From Chloranthus sessilifolius (lineage: Eukaryota > Streptophyta > Magnoliopsida > Chloranthales > Chloranthaceae): DNA of 64,000 nt. The translations under genes and the position numbers were made by a program. The DNA is taken from contig CM037590.1 of NCBI GenBank assembly GCA_021018995.1, forward strand, positions 103,665,097-103,729,096, given 5' to 3'. Positions within the stretch are counted from its first letter, which is position 1, and every line of letters starts with the position of its first letter. Below the pieces are notes generated by a model. That model was given only the letters and a program-made list of their open reading frames with translations, searched no databases and was not told the origin of the DNA. Positions 12,576 through 24,492 of this stretch are shown here, one piece after another.

Positions 12576-12889
12576 TACTTGTGGTTTCGGTATTGAGATT
12601 CGTTCTGTATGGTTATATTTATTTATTTATAGACTCGTAAAGCGGATTTATTTCCGATTTCTATTTCGTTTTTATTGTGAGATGTTTCTTTGATTTTTAT
12701 CGCATTTATTCATATTTATAGTTGTCTTTATGTCTCATTCTTTTGTTGTTGGGTTCACGGATTTTAAGGAGCCATATTTGCGCGAGAACTTTGATTATGT
12801 GTTTGTCCGCCTAACGTATCTGCGACACGTGCAGTCATGAGTTGAAATTCTAGGCCCTCGGGATGGGGTAGAATATCGGGTCGTGACAG

Positions 12890-13010
12890 ATACACCGATA
12901 CCTATTTATTTTATTTTAAAAAAAAAAAAATGAAAATATGGTACAACTTATAGTAAAACTGTAGTTTAGACTTATAATCTAAACTATTAAATGGTTTTTA
13001 ATAATTTTTT

Positions 13011-13081
<71 letters not shown>

Positions 13082-13235
13082 TCAAACCTGATAGATATAT
13101 CCGATACGTATCGACCAATACTATGCAGTATCAATTGATACCGATACCACCCCAATACTCAGTATCGGTTGGCCAAAAAGTTGATACGTATCACTAATAC
13201 ATATTGGTATTGGCCCTTACTTGATACATGGTGAA
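12890..13235. repeat. Repeat with GATACGTATCG palindromes, plus a TA microsatellite
   Basis: Several copies of CCGATACC and of GATACGTATCG/GATACGTATCA flank a 61-base TA run (13015-13075). The pattern resembles miniature elements whose ends carry GATACG motifs, but no target duplication was found. Confidence 0.4.
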
Positions 13236-13333
13236 AACAAAGCAATTTTAGAACGAGTATATTGCACTAACTAATGAAATCAATTCTATGAGCTACGCTG
13301 CTAACAATATAGATCTGATTCCACTGTAAGATT

Positions 13334-13644
13334 CACTACAAAAAATAAGACCATTAGCAGCAGTTTTTTGCAATAAAAAAGTGCCGCTATCAATAAAAAA
13401 ACTATTAAGACTACAAAAAATAAGACTATTAGCGACAACAAAAAACTGCCGCTATTAACAAAAAACTGCCGCTAATAGTCTTTAATAGTTTTTTGTTAAT
13501 AGTGGCAGTCTTTAGCTCCAAAAAATTGCGGCTAATAATCCGTTTTTTTTGTAGTGAGACTATCAGCGGCAAGAATATTAGCGCCAGTTTTCTTGTTAAT
13601 AGGGGCATTTTATAGTTGCCACTAATAAGTTTTTTTTTGTAGTG
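13334..13644. mobile_element. CACTA (EnSpm-type) MITE with target duplication
   Basis: It starts CACTACAAAAAATAAG and ends TTTTTTTTGTAGTG, perfect CACTA termini, flanked by the 3-base duplication ATT on both sides. Inside are repeated GCCGCTA / TAGCGGC subterminal motifs in both orientations, the usual transposase-binding pattern. A second internal TTTTTTGTAGTG at 13545-13556 suggests a nested or duplicated end. At 311 bp it has no coding capacity and depends on an autonomous CACTA transposase. Confidence 0.85.
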
Positions 13645-14498
13645 ATTGCATTAAAAAGAAAATATCAGTATAAATTTTGCTTAAATAGATTTACTCATTT
13701 TTTATTTATTTATTATTTATTTTATATTGCTTGTAGCCTTCCTTGCTTGTAGCCTTCCAATCACATAATTGATATTAATGAAGCTCCAAACTTAGAAATT
13801 CTGGAAGCATTAGCTGTGGGTTCCTATAGAAAAACATGATTTCTAAACAGAAAATGTGCTCCAAGCTTTTAAGCATTGCTATAGTTCTAAATCTATGACC
13901 ATCTACAACCATAAAAAGTTATTTACTAATCGGGTACGACCCCTATCTATGTTTTAAAGTACTTTCTTTTAAGGTATGGGGCCAAGCAATCCACTCTAAT
14001 AAGCTCTGTGAACTAATCGCAGGCATTGGACTGACGGCAACGAACACAAGTTTAAATAGGAAGCTCAAATCTCTAACACCAATTGGTTTTAAGTGAGCTG
14101 ATGGAAGCCTGAATTTACAAGTGGTAACAAAGTCCTAAGTCCTAACTCCCATGTTCGAGTCACCCGATGGTGGTTTTTTTAAGGGGAGATTATTAGGTTA
14201 TTGGATCAAGCAATCCGATGACAGCTCACAGTGGACTGACTGCCACGAACACAACTTTGAGTGCAAAGCTGAAGTCCTTAGCATCAATTGGTTTTAGGCA
14301 AACTGGTAGAAGCTGGGATATATACTTTCAAAGTATAAGCACCACACATCTCTGTAAGAACACTTTTAACTTTTAAACAATACATAACATTAATCATAAG
14401 TCCCTTTGAAAAGCATGACTTTTTTCCCAATAGCTAAAATGTTATACACATACGATGAGTTGTTGCTAATCCACAACCTTTGCAAATTATTTTAGACC
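13645..14498. repeat. Anonymous DNA with a degenerate duplicated unit
   Basis: Two diverged copies of a unit of about 170-200 bases (about 13970-14135 and 14192-14325) share CCAAGCAATCC, GACTGACGGCAACGAACACA-like sequence and CAATTGGTTTTA. The rest of the stretch has no recognised feature. Confidence 0.5.
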
Positions 14499-14672
14499 TT
14501 GGTGAGATGACAAGTGTTGTCCGCCCAAAAGTGATTTGTTGCGGGTTCAAGTTTGGAAATCAACCTCTCCAAAATAAGTGTGCTGCCTACCTTCTACCTC
14601 TCCGTCTCCTCCGAGACCACACTGAAAGTGGGAGCCTTATGCACTAGATAAGACCTTTTCAGTGTCAAAATA
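14499..14672 (+). mobile_element. Au-like tRNA-derived SINE
   Basis: The sequence carries a polymerase III B box (GGGTTCAAGTTT at 14543-14554) and then the body typical of the widespread plant Au SINE: CAACCTCTCC, CTGCCTACCTTC, GAGACCACACTGAAAGTGGG, AGCCTTATGCACTAG, ending in a T-rich stretch. It does not code. Mobility would need LINE machinery in trans. Diverged copy. Confidence 0.65.
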
Positions 14673-15490
14673 TTGCTTATTTCTTTAAAATCATATTTTA
14701 AAAAGAGAACGACTTATTCGGCCATGGTTAAACAAATATGGCTTTGACTGCCTAGTATGCGTTATGTTGTACACTTCTTGATCAATCTAAGCAGTTCATC
14801 TAATAGCTCATCATCGATACATGACTCAACTAAGAAAAGTATCTATCAAAGGATTGGTACTACAAAATTGGAGTACTTTAGTATGGATGGGGAAAAAATT
14901 ATTGACAATGGTCCACATTTAAGTGCCTAGAATAGATTGTAAAAATCCCTCTCCATCAAAGAAGTATTTAGGCCTCGGCCCTTTAATGACTTGGATTGAA
15001 AAAAAAGTAGTCATGGGATCCACCAGTAACTGGTCGTATGCCATTATTTCTCTTGAAATATGTGGTTCGAATCTATAAGTTGGCGATCATATGCCGTTAG
15101 ACCTTTTTTTCTCTAGGTTAGCGTGGCATTAAAACCCTCAACTTTAACGCTACACACTGGGGCAAGGGTCTAATCCCGGTGAATGGTCAGGTCCTATCAT
15201 GCATAACGGGATTTCTAGTCATATCCCATCAGGTGCCCTTGAAAATCAGAGAATCTTGACTTTCTTAATTTTTACTTTTTATAGCAAAACGTGAATTCAA
15301 AATTCTCCTATTTTTAAGGATAGTGAATAGGGTAAGTCTGAAAATCCGATTCTACGGCTGATTCCTACCATTATTCTTATGTGTATGCATGAAATAGAAA
15401 CGAATTAAAAGAAAGGCAAGGGCTCAACGGGGAGCGTTGCAACCTAGATTCAATCTATATTCAAAGTAGTTACCCATGAGTAGGGTTCTC
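14673..15490. other. Unassigned stretch
   Basis: No coding similarity seen. A B-box-like GGTTCGAATCT near 15062 could mark another decayed SINE, but no A box or tail supports it. CTTAACGC/GCGT-rich sequence near 15120-15240 is unassigned. Confidence 0.3.
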
Positions 15491-16450
15491 TCGCTAGAGA
15501 ACCCTAGCCATTTTCATACCTAGCACCAAGGCTCCTCCTTAAAGAAGAAGTAAGAGGCACCATAACAGAACACTGCAGAGGCGAAATGGAGAGACTAAAC
15601 AGGCGATTTGTTCAAGAAGGAAAAGGATCAGAGGGATAAGACAGAAGATTTGTAAGAGAAGAAAGGTCCGTTTTGGGCAGGACCGACGTTTTCCATGTAG
15701 AGCAGGAGATTGGAAGTGTGTGCAGTGAGAATATCACAACTTCAAATCCAAATTCGTTTGCATTAGACGGGGTTGTGCAGTCAGTTCCGCCACCAGAATG
15801 CGTTTCCCTTGGAATCTAATCAGGCGATCCTATACCCGAAAAGAGATCCGTACTGCAATAGAAGAACAAGTCGGAGACTTGCAAAATGGAAGGAAAAGTC
15901 AAATTTAAGCCCCAGTTTCTCCAAACCTCACCCATTGGAAATGGCCACGATCCTGAAGCTGATCACTAGGATGCTGCTCTTTCTAACCGATGGGTTATTA
16001 TCTTCAATCCAAACGGTAATATCTCTCTCCCCAAAATCAAGGCCTGGACTTCTTCGATGTGGAAAAACAACCCAAGTTATTGGGCTTTGGAGACTCGATC
16101 GGTATAAATTTTTGGTTCTAAGATCGCTCGACTGCATCGGATCTAATACTCTTTAGGTCTTGTGATATCCGAGGCAATAAGGTAGCTTTCTCTATACGTG
16201 CAACATGGTGTCTTTTCCTTCTTCCATTTGGATTAGGGTCAGAGGTCTCCTTGTTCATTTCTGAAATCTGACAAGATTTCAAGGAATAGCTTTCAACTGT
16301 AGCGGACTGATCGAAGAAGATCAAAACTCCCTTAATTTCACGAAAGCTGAGTACATTAGATTAAAAGTTGCCAATAACTGTTGCCGGCAAATCCCAAGAG
16401 CTCTGGAATTGAAGGTCAATGAGGAATATATTCTTCTCGCTTTAGATGTC
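15490..16450 (+). mobile_element. 5' part of an L1 LINE, split by an LTR element
   Basis: Upstream section of a plant L1-type LINE, with the 5' leader (start only approximate) and most of ORF1. It stops at 16450 in the middle of a codon run and resumes at 34096, after the 17.6 kb retrotransposon. The LINE is on the + strand and its poly(A) end is at about 39628. Confidence 0.85.
15586..16450 (+). pseudogene. LINE ORF1 (DUF4283-type nucleic-acid-binding protein), N-terminal part
   Basis: The likely start is ATG at 15586 (MERLNRRFVQEGKG). A basic N-terminus and linker are followed by a DUF4283-like domain: NPNGNISLPKIKAW near 16010, then IWIRVRGL near 16225, LIEEDQNSLNF near 16305 and NEEYILLALDV at 16415-16450. 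DUF4283 is the usual first-ORF domain of plant L1 elements and is thought to bind the element RNA. The frame has in-frame stops (one at about 15634) and several frame changes, so it is a pseudogene. It continues at 34096 with KFDSRLTCFSSG in the same reading. Confidence 0.75.
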
Positions 16451-16824
16451 AATAGACACCCAAATGTAGCCCAAGGCATGATCGACACGTATTTCGAAGA
16501 AAGGCGTACACTCGAGCTTCCGAAAGCACTTCTCGAACCTTTAGGAATGAACCCAAGCCCTTAGGAGACACAGCCAGACCCTTAGGATCAATTCCTAACC
16601 CTGAGAGAGCCCAACCAGGCCCATAGAACCCGACTTGAACCCACCGTGACAGCCCATGGAAAGAGGCCTGCCAAAGTTCACTTGGACATCTGTTGGAGCT
16701 GAGTCATATATCATTGGAAAGTAAAGGTTCTCAGCTTTCCAACGAGCCAAGAATCGTCCGATTTCGAGTTGTACATCAAAAGTTATGCGATTTAAAGTTG
16801 ATGAAAAAATGTTAGAAATTACAC

Positions 16825-16995
16825 ATGCATACATATTATGCACGCATATGCAATTTTTCGCAAAATTTACACATGCGTGCATAGTATGCACGCATGGCCA
16901 TTTTAGCTTTTGCTACAGAACCCGCCAGCACGGCGGTTCAACTTCCCTAGTTCTGAAGACCAGAAACTGTACATTCGTGCATAATATGCACGCAT
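16825..16995. repeat. Three long palindromes in the 5' LTR
   Basis: Copies at 16825-16847, 16873-16895 and 16973-16995. Each is 23 bases, with arms ATGCGTGCATA and TATGCACGCAT around one central base; the middle copy is perfect. The starts are 48 and 100 bases apart. Confidence 0.92.
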
Positions 16996-17272
16996 GCACA
17001 TTTTCTTGATTTTCGTGAAAAATGACGGATTTTGACTTTTGGGTTTGACCTTTGGACCATCTCAGATTTCTGGGTGTGTTTCTTTAGGATTGTTTTAACC
17101 CTTTAGAATCTATGTATCACCCTTATGCCATTTAAGTCATCAACCAATTATCCACCCTTGAATCCAATTTCCTTCTTTTCAAGCCCCAGAAAACCTAGAA
17201 AACCTTAGATTAGGAATTACCTAATTGCTAACCCGATTAGCTCTTAAGTACCCCCTTAACCACCTCTCCTTC

Positions 17273-17278
17273 TATAAA
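17273..17278 (+). promoter_or_regulatory. TATA box of the 5' LTR
   Basis: TATAAA in a CT-rich setting, also present in the 3' LTR at 33413-33418. Confidence 0.65.
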
Positions 17279-17698
17279 CAGAGAGCCAGCCCCTCCCCCC
17301 TTTTGTTTAAACATCTTTTGAAATTTTCAAAAGAAGAAACTCTTGCAAATTGTCTCCCCATTGCCTAAAATTTTCACCTTGCCTCCGAAGCTCCAAGCTT
17401 AGTCCATCCCATACCTTCACTTCCATCCCATACCCTCTTAGCCATGGCAAGCTAAGACCACATCTTCACCCATCGTGCTATCAAAAGCTCTTTTGTGACG
17501 CATTCATGCGAAGGTCTAACCACCGGTGCTACAAGAGCCCGAGAGTTTTGACTCTCTCCTCTATTCCTCTACATTTTTTATTTGTTTTTCCTCTATCATA
17601 GGATTTGTGCAGTTATGCCGCCGAAATTTTGATATTTGCGGAGAGCTCAATAGGATCGTGGTGCCTTCGGGCAAGAAGAAGTGTCGCTCACTTTTTCA

Positions 17699-17703
<5 letters not shown>

Positions 17704-17764
<61 letters not shown>
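17704..17764. repeat. (TA)n microsatellite in the 5' LTR
   Basis: About 60 bases of TA, matched at the same LTR position by 33786-33844. Confidence 0.97.
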
Positions 17765-17766
<2 letters not shown>

Positions 17767-18024
17767 TAACATAGACCTAGCCATAGTAGAGACCATTTAC
17801 ATGCGGATCGACCGGGCGCCTAACACTTTCCCGATTGATAATCGAAGCCCCTACTACAGATCCTTCTGCGTTGACCGATAAATCGGAAACATATTTTACA
17901 CTTCGGTGCTTATATATCGATTTTGAGGTATCCCGGGACACCAAAAGCTCCAGGTGGCGACTCCATCTTTTTTTAAGAGAGGGCATCGTCGCGACGGACT
18001 CGCGATAGCCCACGATTGCATAGA

Positions 18025-18042
18025 TGGCAACTCTACTGGGGA
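18025..18042 (+). promoter_or_regulatory. Primer binding site of the Tat/Ogre-like element
   Basis: TGGCAACTCTACTGGGGA begins two bases after the LTR end. Plant Tat/Ogre and Athila elements carry a closely similar TGGCGACTCCGCTGGGGA-type site there. I did not match the tRNA. Confidence 0.65.
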
Positions 18043-18119
18043 TACCTTATAGAACTTCTCCTTGAGGTTTTGGCTTGTTTTTTCTTTTTATTATGTGTTT
18101 TTCCGTGTCTTGTTAACTT

Positions 18120-18410
18120 TTTGTTTATGTTGCTTACTTACCCCTACGATTCCGCATTTTTTTATGTTTATCCCAACGATTCTGTCATTTACTGCCTTAA
18201 CCATTTGGCGGGCCTACTTGATACATTTTTTACTTATCCCGACGATTTCGTCCTTTACCACCTTAGCCGTTTGGCAGGTTACTTGATAATTTAGTGTCAT
18301 TTTCCGTCATTTTTACCACCTTAGCCGTTTAGCAGGTTACTTGATAGCTTAGCTTTCTTTTCTATTATTTTACCACCTTAGCCATTTGGCGGGTTACTTA
18401 ATAATTGAGA
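18120..18410 (+). repeat. Tandem repeats in the leader of the element
   Basis: Four or five degenerate units of about 50-60 bases, built on TTTACCACCTTAGCCGTTTG followed by GCAGGTTACTTGATA. Confidence 0.8.
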
Positions 18411-18883
18411 TTCGTATTTCATCAGTGGACGTCGGCCCGTAGAGGAGACACGGGACTCTCACAACCCGTCTTTGGACTTAAAGAACACTCCCTTAAAATT
18501 TGGATTTAAAAGTGAACCAAGGGACTTAATTAAATCATTCTCCCGAGTAGCTTTTACAAAAAGGGGGGGAGGGTAGGTAGCGTTATATATGTCTCGATTC
18601 CAAGTATATCGGCAACCCTAGTGGTGATGATATCGAAAGGAACTACCCCATCTAGTATCTAAGAAAGTGTCCGCGCCGGAGGTATATCGAGTGGGTGATC
18701 GAACATCACAAAGCCTTAACACCTTGGGAAGCGTGTTAGTCACATCGAAACAACCTTGTATCCCTTTGGTGTGGTGAGGGGAAACCTGAAAAGTAGAAAA
18801 AAAGAGTCCTGGGAGGTTTTGGCCTCAAAAAGCCGAGTTTATACTAACTCGGGTCTGCTGTTAGAAAGGGATAATTTTTTTAG

Positions 18884-19053
18884 TGTTGCGTACATAATTT
18901 GTACGCATATACAAAAAATCTGAAACTTTGTTCATGCGTGCATACTATGCACGCATAGATAAAAAAATCCGGAATTTTGTACATGTGTGCATTCTATGCA
19001 CGCATAGTCAAAAAATGCGAAAATCAGTACATGCGTGCATACTATGCACGCAT
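18884..19053. repeat. The same long palindromes, in the leader
   Basis: Copies at 18934-18956, 18983-19005 and 19031-19053, and a decayed one near 18884-18906. They have the same arms as the LTR palindromes, with starts 49 and 48 bases apart. The sequence between copies is unrelated to that in the LTR. Confidence 0.9.
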
Positions 19054-19413
19054 AGGCTAATTTCTGATGCAGCCCGAATTTGGGGCCTTTTTCACTAATC
19101 CATGAATTCCTCGCTTGTGGGTTTTGACATTTCTGACGCTTTCTATATTTTAAAGTATCCAAAACGCTCTCGCCGGTCAAAAGAGGTCACCCTCTTATTG
19201 ATTCTTTCAAGAGAATGCGTCACTGCGTGAAAATTCGTGCCTTTAGAGATCAAGGGATTTCGTCCTTTGATTCTCAAGAAGGGTATTCGGGTCCCGCCAT
19301 AGGATATCTCAGGGGTGTAAAAGCCACCCGAAAAGGGAGTTTTATGGCCCCGAAAAGCACCACATTGTGAGAAAAAGGAAAAGGGAAAGAAATTCAAGAA
19401 AAAAAATTCGTTT

Positions 19414-19416
<3 letters not shown>

Positions 19417-19483
<67 letters not shown>
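19417..19483. repeat. (TA)n microsatellite in the leader
   Basis: About 66 bases of uninterrupted TA. Confidence 0.97.
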
Positions 19484-19488
<5 letters not shown>

Positions 19489-19594
19489 TCAAAAAAATCA
19501 CTAAAAATCAAAGTCAAAAAGAGAACTTGTGGTGCCGTAATTATGACATTGTCACACCCACCCTCATCCCGAAGGGGAAGAAAAAAGAAAGTTT

Positions 19595-20866
19595 TTGGGC
19601 CCTACCCAAAAAATTCATACCACACCCACTCCCAAACCATGTCTTAGGCGGTTGACCCGACTTGTGTCAATCCAAACTCATCCCCACTACATTCCTTCCA
19701 TATCCAATATACCCCATTTTTTCACATCCACCCAACATACACCTCATTTTTCCCCCATATCCGTTCCCAATGCACCCCATCTCCCCTCCACATCCAATCC
19801 AAATACACTACATTTTCTCACATCTACCTAAGGCATGCCCAATTTTCCCCTATCCACTCCACATACACCTCATTTTCCCTCCACATCTAATCCAAATACA
19901 CTACATTTTCCCACATCCTCCCAAACCATGCCCAATTATCCCTCATCCACACAAGTCATGCCCATTTTTCCCCCATCCATACAAATCATGCCCAATTTTT
20001 CCTACACATCTACCCAGGTCATGCCCAATTCCCCCCTCCCCTCATCAGAAGGGTCATCCACCTCCACTATGACCATGATGGATGACATGGTGAGGGCATA
20101 TACGGCTTGGAAGGCCGCCCAAAGCCTTCCTCATCCACCCCAAATTCCCAACAAAACCTCCAAAATCTTCACACCCCATTCCCCCAAAATCCCAATCGTA
20201 CCACCCAGGGGCCCTAACACCAAATGTGGACCCATCCAAGTGGGGCCCAAAGGCCCCATGTTCAATCACAAGCCCAACCTGTCCCAAGTTCAAGGGCCCC
20301 ATTATCAAACCCTCCACAATTCCCTCAATTTCTCACCTACATCCATACTCAACAAACCCATTCTATTCCCCCTCAAATGGCAAACCCATCTCATTCACTC
20401 CATCAACCTGGCACGAGTCTCATACATCTCCCCCCATCACACTCAATCCAACAGGGGAGTTCATCCCAGGCTATTAATCATCCCTAATTCACACATCCTT
20501 TTACCATCCAACCCAATCTCCAAAATATCCTTCACCCACAATGGCCCCACTCAACACCCATTAAAAATTCACAGTTCACCCACCCCCTTACTCTACAAGC
20601 CAATCATCCAACCTTCCCCCATGTGCAGTGGCCTCATCCAACCCCCATTCAAAACATGCAAAATCCACCCCCACCACCTTTTACTGATGCGGGTCATCAG
20701 TATGAGGAGGATGAAGCTCGAAATAGTGAGGCTTATGCAAGGGCCTTCAACTGCATCAATCCCCCACCACCCACACTCACCAATCAACAGGCAATCCAGA
20801 ATGAGTAGAGGCAGCCTACTGAAGGACTTTCCCCGACCGTGCCGTCCAAAGAAGCAGAGTTGTTAA
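19595..20866 (+). pseudogene. Proline-rich region before gag
   Basis: A long open frame (19835-20866, 343 codons) preceded by related sequence from 19595. It is rich in Pro, Ser, Thr and His. The first part repeats a unit of about 45-60 bases based on CATGCCCAATTTTCCC, giving MPNFP or MPIFP every 15-20 residues. No known domain is recognised. It could be an N-terminal extension of gag, as seen in some Tat/Ogre elements, or a separate first ORF. A similar frame on the opposite strand is a shadow. Confidence 0.5.
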
Positions 20867-20898
20867 AAGAACAAATGGACAATATCCAAAAATAACTG

Positions 20899-22420
20899 AT
20901 GAAGTTGGGTGGAGCCGAAATTCACGCTACCGATTTTTCGAATTTATGCCTATTCGCCGAGATGCCTTTGTCACCCAAATTTAAAGTGCCTACATTCGAC
21001 AAATATAACGGCACCAACAACCCAATTTCCCACTTAAAAATCATACTGTTAAGACATGTGTCAGTATGGCGGAGACGAATGACTCCTCATCAAAGTGTTC
21101 CAAAAGAGTCTCACATGCCCTGCGTTAAGATGGTTCACTTCTCTTGAGCCATCCATGATAAATATTTGAGAAGACCTCACTCACCTATTCCAAGAACAAT
21201 ATGTCTATAATATTGATATCGAGCCACGCAAATCTGATTTGGCTCGATTAAAACAAAAGGCGGACAAGGCGTTCAACGAGTACCTTAGAAGGTGGAGGGC
21301 ACTAGCAACCCAAGTAAGGAACCACATACCGGATGAGAGATATTAAAATGATTTCAAAAACCACATTGCCTATTATCTCGGACTTCTTGGTATACCAGCA
21401 GCAAGCCAATTTTGCTGACCTAGTAAAGAATGCCAACCGATGCGAGGATGCGATATGAGACGGGCGCCTGAATAAAATAGTGACTAGCAGGGTCTGCAAG
21501 TTTGCTGAACAGATGACCGAAAGAAGAGCAGGGGCAGATATTCAAATAATAATGACCTCACCACCCGCCTCAAACGCAACACTGTTTCAGTTTGCGACAG
21601 CACGGCCAGCAGCAACACTAGCAAATCAGGGTCCAAGGCAGGGCAATGGCCCATGGGCGCAGATGACCCCCGAACAAAAAAGGGCCTGATATAACCGAGT
21701 ATTCACTCCCCTGGGACAATCCCTAAATGTCCTCTTGCCTTTTTTGATAGAGAAGGGTTTGGTTACTCCACTTCCGCCACGACCTCCGCCGAATCCAATC
21801 CTAAGAAATTATGACCCTAGTATGCACTGCAGTTTTCATCAAGAACTGGGGAATCCTATTGGTCGGTGCTTTCCTTTGAAGCACTCAATAGAGGATCTAA
21901 TTGAGGCAGAAAAATATCCCTCCGGCACCAGCCCAGGTGAATAAGCACACCAATATTCATCAAGCACTGTTGCCGCCACACCCACAAAGCAGAATGGGCC
22001 CAAGGGCAACCATCAACATGATGGAAAGGACGCAGGAGAATTTGACCCCTCTAGGTACATCGCCAGAGGAAAGGGCCCCGCATTGCCAAGACAGCAGGAT
22101 CAAATGGTAGGGGTAGTTGAACCACTAGGTGATTATTTCTCAAACCCAACACCCCAAGAAGCGCCTTTGGATCTGAGACTTTATTTTTCAACACCTGCAC
22201 CTGTCACCCATGTCCAGCCCAGTTGGACCCCACCCCCGCAATACAAATCATATCGGGCACCGACTCCCGTCAATTACCAGGAGCCCAACTTTACCTCACC
22301 TCCCCCGATCCAATACAATTGGCCCAGTATGATCGCGCCCCCCATCAGTTCGTCCACAACCATCACCGATTAATCACAGGACCCCCAACTTCACCACATC
22401 CCCCACCTACCATCAACCTT
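20899..22420 (+). pseudogene. gag remnant of the Tat/Ogre-like element
   Basis: It shows the hallmark opening of Tat/Athila gag, FKVPTFDKYNGTNNPISHLK at about 20976-21035, then YVYNIDIEPRKSDLARLKQK and FNEYLRRWRALATQV (about 21200-21315). The C-terminal part is Pro- and Gln-rich (21540-22420). The family product forms the particle shell. Broken in several places. Confidence 0.8.
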
Positions 22421-22760
22421 TAGCTCTTGTCAACCAAGGTTGGCCAAGCTTCACCCCACCACAAACCCCACCAGCTCCGATACCTTTACCTATCCTGTTA
22501 CAAATCCCCGAGCCGACCTACAATCCTTACTAGGTCCACCTCAACTACAAACAAGTTGATTCCAATATTGGCAACACTAGTACCGAGGTCATAGAATTCA
22601 TTACGAGATCAAGTAGGATCTCCAAGCAGCCAGAAGTGCTGATACCGACCTAGAAGAAATAAAGGAACCCATGGCAATGCATCCTATGGAGATGATGAGC
22701 AGGGAGTACGCGTTAGAAACTCAGCTAAGAAGAACTCCAGCGCATATCACCATCTAGGAC

Positions 22761-23393
22761 TTGCTAATGACATCACCGCCACACTTTAAAGCTCTAATGG
22801 AGGCCCTAAAATTTGCACATGTATCAGAGAAAGTCTCCCCATATGAAGTAGGGCAAATGATTGGCCAAGTGTTGGCCCCCGCCATTTCATTTTTCGATGT
22901 CGATCTCCCAGCAGAAGGAGGGAACCATTCTAAATCCCTAAATATCACAGTCAGAACAGGGGACCTGGTAATACCACCGGTGTTGATCGATAACGGTTTG
23001 GCATTAAATGTGTGCCCACTGAGAATGGCAACTTGGATAGGGATCGACCCATCCATCTTCAGACCCGCCAAGACATGGTCTCGGGGGTTTAACAATACCC
23101 GAAGAGAGGTAATAGGAGAAGTCGGCCTTAAGCTCACAATTGGGCCAATGACCTTCTCCATCCTTTTTTAGGTCATGGGCATCAAATCAACGTTCAATCT
23201 GCTATTGGGACACCTGAGGTTACATGAAATTGGGGTCGTATCCTCCACCCTACACCAACAGCTCAAATTCATCTCAGGTGAGAAGCTCATAGGCATCTCA
23301 GGAGAGGAGCGAGAAGAAAGAGAAAGAATAGCCCACATCATCGAGAACCTCAGGGTAATAGATGTGCCGCACAGAAGATACATAACTTCATAG
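22761..23393 (+). pseudogene. Aspartic protease region
   Basis: The sequence includes LVIPPVLIDNGLALNVCPL around 22967-23020 (the Tat-type protease active region, normally IDNGSALNV), then RREVIGEVGLKLTIGPMTF. A related stretch continues to about 23393. It lies between gag and reverse transcriptase. Fossil. Confidence 0.75.
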
Positions 23394-24492
23394 TTTTTAG
23401 TATGAGGCATCCACAGCAGCACGAGAGCCCCTTGGAAAGGTCACCTCGAAGACTGGTGGAGGAATGGTAGCAGCAATAGCTATGCTTGAACAATGGGGTT
23501 ACCAGGGCCCTTGCTTGCAAGGACAAAGGGACCCTGCCAAGACAAAAGGCGATCAACAAGTTAAGTTCGGCCTAGGCTACAGGCCTACTGAGGAAGAAAT
23601 CTTAGAAGCTAAGGAAATGTGCGTGCAACCGCAATTGCTAAATCTAGAGGGATAATCCTAGAGGATGAGCCCCGCCCACAACCTCACATTTGAAGCACCT
23701 TTGTGAGCGTAGGGGTCGTTAAAGTTGATCAGAACGGAGCAACACAGTTGACCCCACACAAGCCAGTAACCGCGGTCCACCGAACCAACCCCCAAATCGT
23801 TCCCCCAGAACTCGAGATAGGCTTAGCCACTCTCTCACTCTTTAAGGAGGAAGCCATCCCACTAGTGCAACCACCGATATCCCCCACCCCAAAACCCGAG
23901 GTAAACTTTGAGGACCAAGTTCAGGAGGAACTGGTAATAAACAAGATGGAAGCTGACTGTCAAAAGCCTTCTCAAACAACTCCCTCAGTAGAACCTGGTA
24001 GGATCATGGCACCTCAGGTAAGAAATTGGGCGTAAATGCCTCTAACTCTGGAAGCATCAAAGGGTCGTAAATATGGCACCAGCTTCTCAAAAAAAATATA
24101 AACTGTCAAAAGTGAGATAAGCCCTTGGCAAGCAATACCATGTGTATATAGAGACCCGCCTTGCTAAAGGCACATCTCTGAAGAAAACAAAAATCCAAAA
24201 AAATTTGAAATAATACAAAAATAAAAAATATTGTCCTTTACAATTTCCAAGAAAAAAGAAAAATGATGCCTTAATCGAAGGGCCCTCCCGACGAGAAGTC
24301 GACCTCTTTCCTGTAGAAATATAAGAAGAGGAAGGAAACACGGACCTAGATGGTGAGGACTTAATCAAGGAGCTTCCCAATGAGCTCCTGAAACAGTACG
24401 TCGATTTTGAGAATGGCCCTACCCCAATCATTGAAGAAACAGAGGACTTCAATCTAGGGACCTAGAAGGTTCTTAAAATCACAAATATCGAA

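Larger units (their letters stand above)
8276..12888 (+). mobile_element. 4.6 kb 3' LTR of the chromovirus
   Basis: It begins TGTAACGACCCGA and ends TCGGGTCGTGACA, so the two ends are inverted copies of each other, as expected for this group. Inside are a palindrome array (8925-9515), an anonymous stretch (about 9540-10685), a block that looks like a foreign insertion (about 10686-12075), and an acidic frame (12440-12575). The length is long even for Tekay/Del and is partly explained by the inserted block. Its 5' partner is not recognisable in the window. Confidence 0.75.
16451..18022 (+). mobile_element. 5' LTR of the Tat/Ogre-like element
   Basis: It aligns along its whole length with 32601-34095 (shared AGACACCCAAAT start, three palindromes, TATA box, TA microsatellite, and GACTCGCGATAGCCCACG near the end). 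The TATA box is TATAAA at 17273-17278 in CCTTCTATAAACAGAGAG, so transcription should begin near 17300. The TA run is at 17704-17764. Confidence 0.85.

Noticed and set aside
15055-15075. tRNA or SINE from a GGTTCGAATCT B box
   Set aside because: No cloverleaf, A box or tail around it.
16595-17009. Opposing frames rich in Cys, His and Met near the LTR palindromes
   Set aside because: They are translations of the palindromes (CMHAC-like repeats on both strands).
20054-20487. Gly/Trp-rich frame on the - strand opposite the Pro-rich region
   Set aside because: It mirrors the Pro-rich coding strand; no independent motif.
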